Of a stretch of 64,000 nucleotides of DNA, positions 30,580-39,345 are shown one piece after another. A program made the position numbers and the translations under genes. Below the pieces are notes generated by a model. The model searched no databases, had not been told where the DNA came from, and was given only the letters and a program-made list of their open reading frames with translations. Numbering within the stretch: position 1 is the stretch's first letter; each line of letters starts with the position of its first letter. The stretch is from Emiliania huxleyi CCMP1516. Taxonomy: Eukaryota > Haptophyta > Isochrysidales > Noelaerhabdaceae. The DNA is taken from contig NW_005201327.1 of assembly GCF_000372725.1 (NCBI RefSeq), forward strand, positions 302,745-366,744, read 5' to 3'.

Positions 30580-31984
30580 CGCGAGAAAAAGAATCTGAAA
30601 GGACGAAAAAGAATTTTACAACGAACAGCCTCGCACAACACTGGGCACAGGAAGGTTGAAGCGAGAATCGGAGAGAGACCGCGAAGAGAGATAGGAAGAG
30701 GCAGACCCCCTAGGGTAGGCGACGGCTAGCGCATCACACTCCTCTCCTTAAAATCCCTGTGTGGTGGCGGCGTGCCGTTCTCCCATCCCTCCCTTGGGTT
30801 GTCTGTTTTCTTTCTTTCTTTACTGGGCACAGGACTAGAATCTTGGTGACACAGTTTTTCTTTCACGAGGTGTATTCGCCTGCCAGCAGGAAAGGAAAAG
30901 GACGTCGCGGGACGAGGCAGACGAGAGCGACGCGGCAGAGGAGGAAGCGACAGGAGGGAGAACGACGAGAGTGGGACGACCGCGAGGCGGCATGAAGGTT
31001 GCAGCGGGGGTCCCGACCCCCCCTCCCTGGAAGCGATGTGCGCCTGCTCCAGTGTCGTGCGAAAAAAGGAAATTCCCCCAACCAAACACTCGCAAAAAGA
31101 AAAGGGGAAAATCAACCTCGCAGGCCCGACACACAGGTGCCGCGATATAAAATGATTATCACGGGCAAGACGATATAAAATAATCATTACCAAAATGATT
31201 ACCAGCAACACTCCCAGATGGTTCTCCTGCACATCACACCCCGACACAATCATGTTGAACCATAAATGTGACAAACAAAACATCTAAATGTGCCCGACTC
31301 GATCCTCTTCCGCTCTTGAGAGGCACATTAGGGACTCCGTCTCCCGGTCGTGTGCCGCCACGGCCAGCCAGCACAGGACAGCCGCTTTTGTGTTTTGACG
31401 CACCCTGAATTACGAGAAACTCAAACGAGCCTCAAGTGAAGAGGTCCTCACCTAGGTCCTCACGCCAAGAGGTCCTCTCCAAGAGAGGTCCTCCTAGAGG
31501 TCCTCACGCCAAGAGGTCCTCACGGCGCAGTGGATTATCCGTCGCAGAATGGTTGCGCGCCCCTACGCCGCCCCGCCGCGCGTCGCGACGGCCGGCGGCA
31601 CGCCTTTGTTTCCTCTCGATCCTCCCTCCCCCCCCTCTGTCCCGTGTCAGAGGCAGCGCTTCGTTCGAAGGAGCCAAAGCCCAGTTGTTCAACTTGTTCG
31701 AGCAACCTGTGTCCTGTGAGAGGCAGAGTAGAGAGAGATAGGAGGATAAATTGGTGGTGAATGTGCAGCATGGTCGCTTGCAAAGCCATAGCCCAGTGGT
31801 ACTCCGAGTGTATTGGTTTCTCTCACAGTCCCGTGCGTGCCCAGTGTCGTGCGAGGGAGCTTTGTTGTAAAATTATCTCACTCCTCACCACAAATGCTCC
31901 CTACTGACAAGTCAGAAGCTAATGGCAAAGAGGTCGACCGCCAGGATATCCCCACCTCAGATAAAGGACGGCGTGTGAGTGAGT
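30580..31984. other. Intergenic region
   Basis: Includes an AT-rich patch with three AAAATGATTA-like direct repeats (31145-31205), a GAGGTCCTCACGCC minisatellite (31437-31530) and copies of the CTCGCACRACACTGGGCAC motif (30632, 31045, 31835). Frames are short. No gene called. Confidence 0.5.
31437..31530 (+). repeat. GAGGTCCTC minisatellite
   Basis: About six imperfect copies of AAGAGGTCCTCACGCC over 95 bp. Each copy contains the palindrome GAGGTCCTC or its GAGGACCTC-like variants. Confidence 0.8.
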
Positions 31985-32132
31985 GAGTATTCTTATACGA
32001 AGGGGGCGGGCAGCAGAGCGGGCGTATGGCGAGGAGGGGGATGGGAAGCGCCGAGGCGAGGGCGAGGCACCAGCCGAGGGCGACGGCGTACGGCGGGAAG
32101 TGGACCTTTGACGTCGCGGTGGAGACGAACGC
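31985..32132 (-). pseudogene. Lone exon of an SLC6-type transporter
   Basis: After a good acceptor (GTGCAG at about 32133) the minus strand reads STATSKVHFPPYAVALGW then CLALASALPIPLLAI. That matches the last two helices of sodium:neurotransmitter symporters (YPxWAxxxGW, then IPxxAI). No other transporter exon is nearby on either strand. Best read as a gene fragment carried into this repeat-rich area. Confidence 0.45.
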
Positions 32133-32389
32133 CTGCACGGTGAGCACGACTTCAACCCTCGTAGTGTGTACCGCGAGCAGACACGCGGTGCGTGTACCAA
32201 AGATAGTGGGCCATTTTGAAGGGTTGAAATAGGCCTTCCTCCGGTGGGTCGCCCGGGCGCTGCGCGGCACGCCCGGCGGGGTCGTTGACGTGTGAAGTCC
32301 GTTACACACACCGCGATGTGTGTGCGAGATGTGTCCGATCACCGTGTGCATGTACATATGACCGGCAGATTAGCCGAGATATATATGTC

Positions 32390-32970
32390 TTTTGATGTGT
32401 CACTGTGTACCTCATGTCAGTCTTGATAACAAGTACGGTCGATCCGTCAAAGCGATACACTCGTCACGATCACGTTGGACGGCTTGCACGGAGCTCTGTG
32501 CCGGCACGCACAGGAAGAGCCGTATGGCAAGAAGAGCTCGATGGGGAGCGAGAACCGTCAGAGGAGGTTTAGGTGGAACCTGACTCCTCCGTGACGCGCT
32601 CAATCGCTCCCAAGCGGGTGGCTCTCGAAAATCGTCGATATCTTCCGAAAAGACTGCTCTTGCCGCAGAGCAGCCGACGCGATGCAGACGGAGGCGCAGA
32701 AAGGCTACGAGTACTCAACGAGTTCCGCGACCTACGCAGTCAAACCTGGGGGGACTGATCGCATCAAGGCGGACTTCCGAAACCTCCGTTAGCACCTTTG
32801 GCGATTCTCGCTCCCCATCGAGCTCTTCTTGCCGTCGGCTCTTCCTGTGTGCCGGCACAGAGCTCCGTGCAAGCCGTCCAACGTGATCGTGACGAGTGTA
32901 TCGCTTTGACGGATCGACCGTACTTGTTATCAAGACTGACATGACGTACACAGTGACACATCAAACGACA
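32390..32970. repeat. Large inverted repeat (foldback element)
   Basis: Left arm 32390-32570 and right arm 32780-32970 are imperfect complements over about 180 bp, with an unrelated spacer of about 210 bp. Matching pieces: TGATGTGTCACTGTGTAC, GTACGGTCGATCCGTCAAAG, CACGATCACGTTGGACGG and AAGAAGAGCTCGATGGGGAG, each with its reverse in the right arm. A transcript would form a long hairpin. Consistent with a foldback/MITE-type element. Confidence 0.9.
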
Positions 32971-33627
32971 CATGCTCTCCCACCCGCCGGGCCGCAAAAC
33001 GCTCTCGACGAGAGCCACAAGAAGGCGTCCGCACAGCAAGCCGCTCCTCGGAGAGGCGAGCTCGCTCGATGTCGGCGAGCGCATTGCGCACGCTTTGGAC
33101 GGTGGCGAAGCCAAAAACACAGATGGTGGCCGTCCGCTGGCGACACTGCGACTTCGTCACTCTCGCGCGAGGGAGTGACGTCAGCGGACAGCGCGCTCCA
33201 TAAGCAATTAAATCGGTGGCCGTTGCCTCTATGTATCGTATGAGGTATGTGTGCGCGCTCAATGATATCAGCGCCTCATCAGCGCCTTCGACCACCAAGA
33301 CAGCCTGCCAACAGCGCGACCCTACGCGCAGCCGCGAGAGGCGCGAGCGGTGCGACATACTATACGTCATTGGCCATGACTATCTAGATAGGGTGAACAA
33401 AAGATAGGAAGAATTAAATCAGATAAGAAAAAGCAGGGGAAAGTGGAAAGTGATTAATGAGCGAGGCGCAGCCAAAGTTGGAGGCCTGAGCGGGGTAGGG
33501 GCCCCGCCAGAGCCGGAAATAGGCGGAGCGAGCGCCAACGGCACTTGGAGCACTTGGAGTGCGATTATTAACCGCACATCCAGGTGTTTTATTGCTCTCC
33601 ACCTACTCAAAGCAGATCTCGGAGCTG
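32971..33627. other. Intergenic region
   Basis: A minus-strand frame of 146 codons (32930-33370) has protein-like stretches (CVFGFATVQSVRNALADIE) but no domain and begins in the inverted-repeat arm. A scrap of repeat A (33541-33583) sits 45 bp before the start of the next gene. Confidence 0.4.
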
Positions 33628-34635
33628 ATGCCCTCGGAGGCGGCATCAGCGAGCCTCGGAGGCTTCGAGCAGCTCGTCGACGAGCCCGAGGTTGGCGAGC
33701 CGCCCGCTGCGGCGGACAACGCCCTCGCAGAGGAGTCAGACTCTGACTTTGAGCAGAGGGGCGGCTTTTTCTGCCGCACATTCGTTGACGCTGAAACCGA
33801 GCGGCGCTTCGACGCCCACCAATTCCGGCAGGCCCTTGTCCTGCAGCTACTGCAGGGCGCCATCATTCAGTTTGGTCCGACTGTTTGCTTTGCAGGCCTC
33901 CATTTCTTTCGGCCGTCCGCACACCATGCTGCGACATTTGAGGCGGAATGGCGCGAGCGTGGCGGCTGGGGAGCTCTCGCACTCGACTCGTCGTTTTTCG
34001 GCATCCGCCTCGCGGTGCACGCTATGCGTGACCACCAACTCGCGCAGCGAATCTGTTCGTCGATTTGGTGCATCTGCTTTCCTTTGCGAGTCCTTTACGC
34101 CACCTTCATCGAGAGGGCTTCCTCAACTGCGCAGCACACCGGAGGATCGACGCTCGTGAGTGAGGAGTCCGGAGTCATCGAGGTGTGGCTGGTGGTCTTT
34201 GCACAGTACTTCTGCATCGGCATCGTGCACGGCTCGCTCGGCACCCCGCCCCTTTACCGGTGGCCGGTCGCACTTCTCCTTGCCCTGCTCCTCTGGTATG
34301 ACACGGGGTTTGAAGCCTCGTGGGGCCAGGCGCAGGAGACGCGCGCTTGGCTAGCGGCCGCGATGGTCGCCGCCTGCATTCTGATGCAGGCTCTCGAGAT
34401 CAAGCAACGCGACGACTTTGGGCTCGAGGTGTGTGTGCGACATCTCGGCGCTCTCGGCTCCGGCTCAACCCAGTCCCGGCTCCGCCTCTCGGCATTTATC
34501 TCGGCTCTGTATCTCTGTTCTGCCCGTCTCGGCTCGAGCTCGAGCTCGGCTCGGCCTCGCGCGTGCCGGCTCACGGGACGCCTTTTTTGCGCCCGAGGCT
34601 GCGATGCGCCGTCGCATCGAGCAACTAAGCTGTGA
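33628..34635 (+). CDS. Multi-pass membrane protein (3' end uncertain)
   Basis: From the ATG at 33628 (MPSEAASASLGG). An acidic head is followed by RTFVDAETERRFDAHQF, a pre-membrane motif I associate with membrane-bound cyclase-like proteins of algae. Then come hydrophobic helices (LQLLQGAIIQFGPTVCF; WLVVFAQYFCIGIVHG; VALLLALLLWYD; LAAAMVAACILMQAL). At DFGLE|GTGTGT a GT donor is likely, since the sequence then becomes a CTCGGCT repeat of the intron type. A later frame reads DAFFAPEAAMRRRIEQL (to the stop at 34909), similar to the coiled linker after such helices. The exact acceptor is not resolved, so the listed end is that of the unspliced frame. Confidence 0.55.
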   Translation: MPSEAASASLGGFEQLVDEPEVGEPPAAADNALAEESDSDFEQRGGFFCRTFVDAETERRFDAHQFRQALVLQLLQGAIIQFGPTVCFAGLHFFRPSAHHAATFEAEWRERGGWGALALDSSFFGIRLAVHAMRDHQLAQRICSSIWCICFPLRVLYATFIERASSTAQHTGGSTLVSEESGVIEVWLVVFAQYFCIGIVHGSLGTPPLYRWPVALLLALLLWYDTGFEASWGQAQETRAWLAAAMVAACILMQALEIKQRDDFGLEVCVRHLGALGSGSTQSRLRLSAFISALYLCSARLGSSSSSARPRACRLTGRLFCARGCDAPSHRATKL

Positions 34636-35457
34636 GAAGGAGCGCATGGCGTGGGACTACCTACGGCTTCGGCAACTGGCGCCGTCGGCGAATGGGGGAG
34701 CTACCGCACCAAGTGGTGCGGGGGCGGGGGCGCCAGCTGCGCGCACCATCACTCTGGGACAGATGCCGGGGGGGGCGGAGACAGATGCGTCGTGCTCAGA
34801 GGGGCGCCCCTTAGGGGCCCTCTGGCCATCCGCACCATCCGGCGCGAGCAGCAGCAACTACACGAACAAGATCGGCGGCGATTGCGCCAGCTCGACCGGA
34901 ACCCCCTGAGTACGAGCGTCGGGTTAGTGCCAGTGATGGCCCTAGGGAAGATAGAGGAGTGCGCTGTACCCTGAGGGCGCCGTACGTACATTGTAGATCC
35001 TGTTAGAGATCCTGTGGCATGGCCATGACGCATGAGACTGTCCCGCTCGCCATATGACTAGTTGCAAATACGGGTGCTGTGAACATGACCACTTTTGATT
35101 TTTGTTGTCCGTGTTGCTCCCAGCGCCCCCCCCCGCGCTCCCTGAGGCCATGGCTGGTGCTACTAGTATGGGGGGCTACCACGACGACACACACCAGTCG
35201 ACTCGCATCGGTTGCCTCCATGAACATAAATAAATAAATACAACGGACATCCCAAGCTAGGGCTGGGTCGAGGACAGACACGTCCCCACCTTTGCAGGAT
35301 TTTGCAAAAGCGAGGGGCGAGGGCGCATCGCCGCGCGGAGAGGGCTGGGCACAGGGCACAGGGGATCTCTCTCGCATAGGATATGCACTCGGCGGCACGA
35401 GGGCAAGGCTGGGCGTCCTATGTTTGTGCTCCCCCCCGGACCCCTCGCTCTCGGGCA
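34636..35457. other. Probable 3' exon plus intergenic repeats
   Basis: 34560-34909 likely encodes the C-terminus of the membrane protein above. After that, repeat E (35168-35245) ends in an AAATAAATAAATA tail. No further gene. Confidence 0.4.
35168..35245 (+). repeat. Dispersed repeat E with ATAA tail
   Basis: CACGACGACACACACCAGTC followed by GACTCGCATCGGTTGCCTCC and then AAATAAATAAATA. Related to 5985-6055 and, in reverse, 56692-56755. Confidence 0.8.
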
Positions 35458-36303
35458 CTAACCATCTGACCACTCATCGACGGGGCTTGGCGAGCGGCCG
35501 CGCTGCGGGGCAGGGCTGGTGAGAATGGGCTCTGGCCACTCGCCCGTGCGGTTGTAACCCCGCATCTGTCGGACAGAGGCCTCGACCGCCCCTCGCGGCA
35601 AGCTCTCGAGCATCTCGAGCAGCTCGCCCGCCGCCATCGCCGCCTCAAACTGCTCCCTCATGCCGAGCGCGCCGCATACCCTGCGGACCGCCTCCTGCTG
35701 CACCTCGTCCGGCGTATCGGTTTCATAGCCGGACGAGTCAGCGGAGGCGGCCCGCTTGGCGGGCGGAGAGTCGGGCGACGGCGAGCGCGACTGGCGCGAG
35801 GGCCCGCTGCCGCGCGCGGACAGCGCGTTCTTGTCAACGAGACGGGGTCCAGCATCGGCACGGCCCCTGGCACCGCGGCCCTTGCCGCGCTGCTGCTGCC
35901 CACGCTTCCTGCCCGGGTTAGGGACAGTGAAGGAGCAGCCGCGCACTCCGCCGCCGCTGGGCGGCGGCGGCACGCGCGCGGCGGCGGCCGGGCCCGCAGG
36001 CGCGGCGGGCTGGCCACCCGCGGTGGCACCCTGCGGCTGCGATGCGGCTGCGGCGGCGTACGTCTTGGGCGCCGGCTCCGCGGCTGGCGGCGCGGCGGCA
36101 GGGGCGGGCGGCGCCGCAGGGCTCGCGCTCGCAGGCGGCTCCGTGGCCTGCGCCTGCCGCTCCTGGCGCACAGCGCGCTCGAGCTGCGAGTGCGGGTGCA
36201 GCTGTACGATGACGTCGCCGCTCTGCGTCGCGGTGAAGGAGACCGAGTACGGCGCTTCGCCGTCGTTCTTCTTCTCCGCGTAGACGAGCGCGTAGTCGCA
36301 CAC
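35458..36303 (-). CDS. Orphan 3' exon, RS/Gly-rich protein
   Basis: Open frame of about 281 codons. It has no ATG, but a good acceptor (GTTCAG|GTGTGC) lies at its start, so it is probably the last exon of a spliced gene. The first 50 residues look globular (VYAEKKNDGEAPYSVSFTAT). A long Ala/Pro linker, a basic KRGQQQRGKGRGARGR patch and an RS/SP-rich part follow. It ends with an alpha-helical module (VCGALGMREQFEAAMAAGE). The 5' exon would have to overlap the start of the alcohol dehydrogenase gene on the other strand, or it has been lost. Could also be part of a retroelement gag. No family recognised. Confidence 0.45.
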   Translation of the reverse strand: MCDYALVYAEKKNDGEAPYSVSFTATQSGDVIVQLHPHSQLERAVRQERQAQATEPPASASPAAPPAPAAAPPAAEPAPKTYAAAAASQPQGATAGGQPAAPAGPAAAARVPPPPSGGGVRGCSFTVPNPGRKRGQQQRGKGRGARGRADAGPRLVDKNALSARGSGPSRQSRSPSPDSPPAKRAASADSSGYETDTPDEVQQEAVRRVCGALGMREQFEAAMAAGELLEMLESLPRGAVEASVRQMRGYNRTGEWPEPILTSPAPQRGRSPSPVDEWSDG

Positions 36304-36443
36304 CTGAACGCCATGCGTCAGGCGCTGTTTGAATTGCCTGTCTGAACGGCGGAGCTATTCACAGGGACATTTTTCTTTTTTTCGTCTCCGCTCGCTTCGC
36401 CGTTTGGTGGTTGCTCTGCCTGAGAGAGATGTGTACCCGGCTG

Positions 36444-39094
36444 ATGCGCGGCTTCGTCGTCGACGGTGCCTCTGGCTCCGTCATGGACGTGCCCGTGCCG
36501 GAGCCCGCCGAAGGCGAGGCTCTGGTGCGTGTGCTCGTCGCCGCGGTCTGCGCGACCGATATCGAGATCATGAAGGGATACATGGGCTTCAAAGGCCTCG
36601 CCCGCCATCGCCGTCGCCGCCGACATCAGCGCAGCGTTCACGCCTCGCCTCCTCCGCCCGCCGTCAGGCATCGTTGGCCACGAGTTTGTCGGCGTCGTCG
36701 AGACGGCGCCCGCCTCGCACGCCCACCTCGTCGGCAAGCGCGTCGTCGGCGACATCAACCTCTGCTGCTGGGACGCGGCGTCGTGCGGCACGTGCGCCGT
36801 CGGCGGCGCGCGGGCGCGCAACCACTGCCCCAAGAGGACCGTGCTTGGCATCCTCAACAAGGACGGGACCTACTGCGAGCGGCTCACCCTCCCCGTCGTC
36901 AACCTTCACGCCGTGCCGGACGGCGTCTCGACGGAGAACGCGGCGTTCGCCGAGCCGCTCGCCGCCGCCTTTCGCATCGCGGAGCAGCGGGTCGTCTCGC
37001 CAAAGGACCGCGTGGCAATCATCGGCGACGGCAAGCTCGGGCTGTTGATCGCCGAGGTGCCAGATATGGGGAGATTGGGGAGATACGGGGAGGTATGCGG
37101 AGGTATGCGGAGGTATGCGGAGGTATGGGGGAGGTGTGGGGAGATCTGAGGTGGTGCTCGGCCGGCACGTGGCGAGCCTCGCCTCTCAATTCGTTCCTTC
37201 ATTCGTTCATCAATCAACCCATTGTCAGGTGCATGCACATGCACATGTGCATGTGCATGCACATGTGCATGTGCTCGGCCGGCACAGCGGCTCATTCGTT
37301 CCTCAATCCATTGTCAGGTGCTCGGCCGGCACGCGGCGAGCCTCGGCGAGGGCACGCCGAGGCCGGTTCTCTTCGGCAGGCGAGCTTGCGGCGAGATTGC
37401 GGCGAGATTGCGGCGAGATTGTGGCGAGATTGTGGCGAGGCAGGCCAGATGCGTCCCAGATTGCAAGCGAGGTCGACACGCGAGAAGGGTACCGCGCGTG
37501 GGAGCGCCCGCTGGGCCCTGGGCCGCCCCTCGCCTTCATTTCGGCTATCTCATCGCTGTCTCTCGGCTGTCTCCCCGCAGGCACGCGGCCAAAATGGGGC
37601 TGCTGTCGTCTGCGGCGCAGGTCGAGGCCGCCTTCCCCTACCCCCACGGTACCCGAACCCACCCCGCCTACCCCACAACCCACCCACCACTACCCCACTA
37701 CGGTACCCGAACCCACCCTCCCCTACCCCACGTTACCAGAACACACCCTCCTCTACCCCACGGTACCCGAACCCACCGGCCGTGGCGCAGGTCGAGACTG
37801 CCTTCGCCGCATCGGCGCTGCCAGCTCGCGCTGCGAGCTTCGACGTCGTCGTCGACGCGACAGGCGCTCGTCCCCCCTATCCCCACGGTACCCGAACCCA
37901 CCCTCCCCTACCCCACGATACCCGAACCCACCCTCCCCTACCCCACGGTACCCGAACCCACCGTCGTTGTCGACGCTACCAGCGCTTGTCTCGAGCCGCA
38001 GTGATCATAGCGGCCACTCTCCGACCTAGCCTCTGCGTCTCTCGCCACCGCCGGGGGGGGGGGGGGGGTGGGTGCCCGCCCCGCTGTGGCGTGCAGGTTT
38101 GGCGCGGGGTGAGAGCAGCGGTGAGATGCGTAGGCCCGCCCACCGGCCTCGACCTGCTGGTGAACCGGGAGCCCTCTCTGAGCCTTCTGCAAATGAAGCA
38201 ATGAGTAGGCTCGCCCACCGGCCTCGACCTGCTGGTGAACCGGGAGCCCTCTCTGAGCCTTCTGCAAATGAAGCAATGCGTAGGCTCGCCCACCGGCCTC
38301 GACCTGGCGCGCTCGCTCTGCCGGCCGCTCGGCGCAGTCGTACTCAAGTCGACGTGTGCCGCAGGAGCCGACTTCAACATCTCGGCCACATCTCGGCTAC
38401 ACTTCGGCAATATCTCGGCGACATCTCGGCCACATCTCGGCCCCATCTCGGCCACATCTCGACTCCTTCTCCGCAGGAGCCGACTTCAACACGGCGCCCT
38501 TCGTGGTGGACGAGCCGGTGGTTTCGGCGCTGTGAGGTGGGAGCGGCGTCTCTTCACAGCGTGCAGCCGTGAACAGGTCGACGAGCTGCGCGTGGTCGGC
38601 TCGCGCTGCGGCCCCTTCCCGCCCGCGCTCGAGCTGATGGCTGCAGGCGTCGACCCTCACGCCCCTCACCCTCGGCTAACCTCGGCTGACCTCGGCTGCA
38701 TCTCGGCTGTATCTCGGCTGCATCTCGGCGGTCTCTCGGCTGACCTCGGGGCTGACCTGGGCTGCATCTCGGCTGTATCTCGGCTGCATCTCGGCGGTCT
38801 CTCGGCTAACCTCGGGGCTGACCTGGGCTGCATCTCGGCTGTATCTCGGCTGCATCTCGGCGGTCTCTCGGCTGACCTCGGGTCTGACCTCGGCTGCATC
38901 TCGGCTGGTATCTCGGCTGCATCTCGGCGGTCTCTCGGCGTGTAGGCCTCGACCTCACGCCCCTCATCTCGGCCACCTACCCGCTCGAGGAGGCGATGGC
39001 CGCCGTCGAGAAGGCGCGCACCAAGGGGACGCTCAAGGTGCAGATCCGAGTCTGCAGCGACGAGGCTGCTCCCGAGCTCGACACGTCCTCGTAG
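36444..39094 (+). CDS. Zinc-dependent alcohol dehydrogenase (MDR family), nine exons
   Basis: Exons 36444-36594, 36668-37056, 37318-37328, 37581-37620, 37791-37863, 38284-38364, 38477-38505, 38577-38646 and 38946-39094. All phases close to give 330 residues. Start MRGFVVDGASG is taken from family length; upstream in-frame ATG at 36429. Motifs: GHEFVGVVE (catalytic zinc and proton relay, formed across splice 1), the structural-zinc loop CGTCAVGGARARNHC, VAIIGDGKLGLL (Rossmann glycine loop), FDVVVDATG, VVLKSTCAAG and a C-terminal PLEEAMAAVEKART. Medium-chain dehydrogenases oxidise alcohols or polyols with NAD(P); the substrate here is unknown. Exon 3 is only 11 nt. Donors are GC in introns 1, 3, 5 and 8, GT in 2, 4 and 7, and GA in 6. 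Most introns begin with a copy of the next exon's first bases (see findings). Confidence 0.9.
38120..38300 (+). repeat. 75-nt tandem unit at the end of dehydrogenase intron 5
   Basis: Two full units and a third that continues as exon 6. Each starts GCCCACCGGCCTCGACCTG, the exon start, continues GTGAACCGGGAGCCCTCTC and ends GCAATGxGTAG. The intron thus carries two decoy exon starts, each with its own acceptor. Confidence 0.9.
38385..38945 (+). repeat. TCTCGGC-based intronic minisatellite
   Basis: Runs of ATCTCGGCNNC-type units fill introns 6 (38380-38465) and 8 (38670-38940), interrupted by exons 7 and 8. Larger units of about 60 bp (TGCATCTCGGCTGTATCTCG) recur three to four times in intron 8. 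Confidence 0.9.
38532..38576 (+). mobile_element. Introner-like hairpin core at the end of dehydrogenase intron 7
   Basis: Starts GTGAGG, contains GCGTCTCTTCACAGC and ends CCGTGAACAG, the acceptor. The intron is 71 nt in total. Confidence 0.75.
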
Positions 39095-39345
39095 ATCAGA
39101 GAAGGTAAGTAGACAGTGCAGACCGCACGACGATTACCGTCACGGGTCTCTGTTGCACCCGGATGTCTGCACAATCATACCGTACCGGAAATCGGGTCTG
39201 TCCATGGCGTTTCGCGTTCGGACCGTTGTCTAAATAAATAAATAAAACGGACACCTCTACTAGGAGATGGGTAAAAAGGAACAGGTCCCCGGCCGCCCTG
39301 CGGTCTTTGTGCAGGGACCGTTGTCTAGAGAGTTGCGGCACGTGT
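39095..39345. other. Intergenic gap with repeat B
   Basis: A reverse repeat-B copy (39230-39320) preceded by its AAATAAATAAATAAAA tail. Nothing else seen. Confidence 0.6.
39230..39320 (-). repeat. Dispersed repeat B, short reverse copy with tail
   Basis: Shares GATGGGTAAAAAGGAACAGG and TTTGTGCAGGG with the other copies. 5'-truncated compared with 11484-11655. Confidence 0.85.

Noticed and set aside
36304..36443. CRISPR-like or regularly spaced short repeats
   Set aside because: No spaced repeat array was seen here or anywhere in the window; the short repeats present are minisatellites or dispersed copies.
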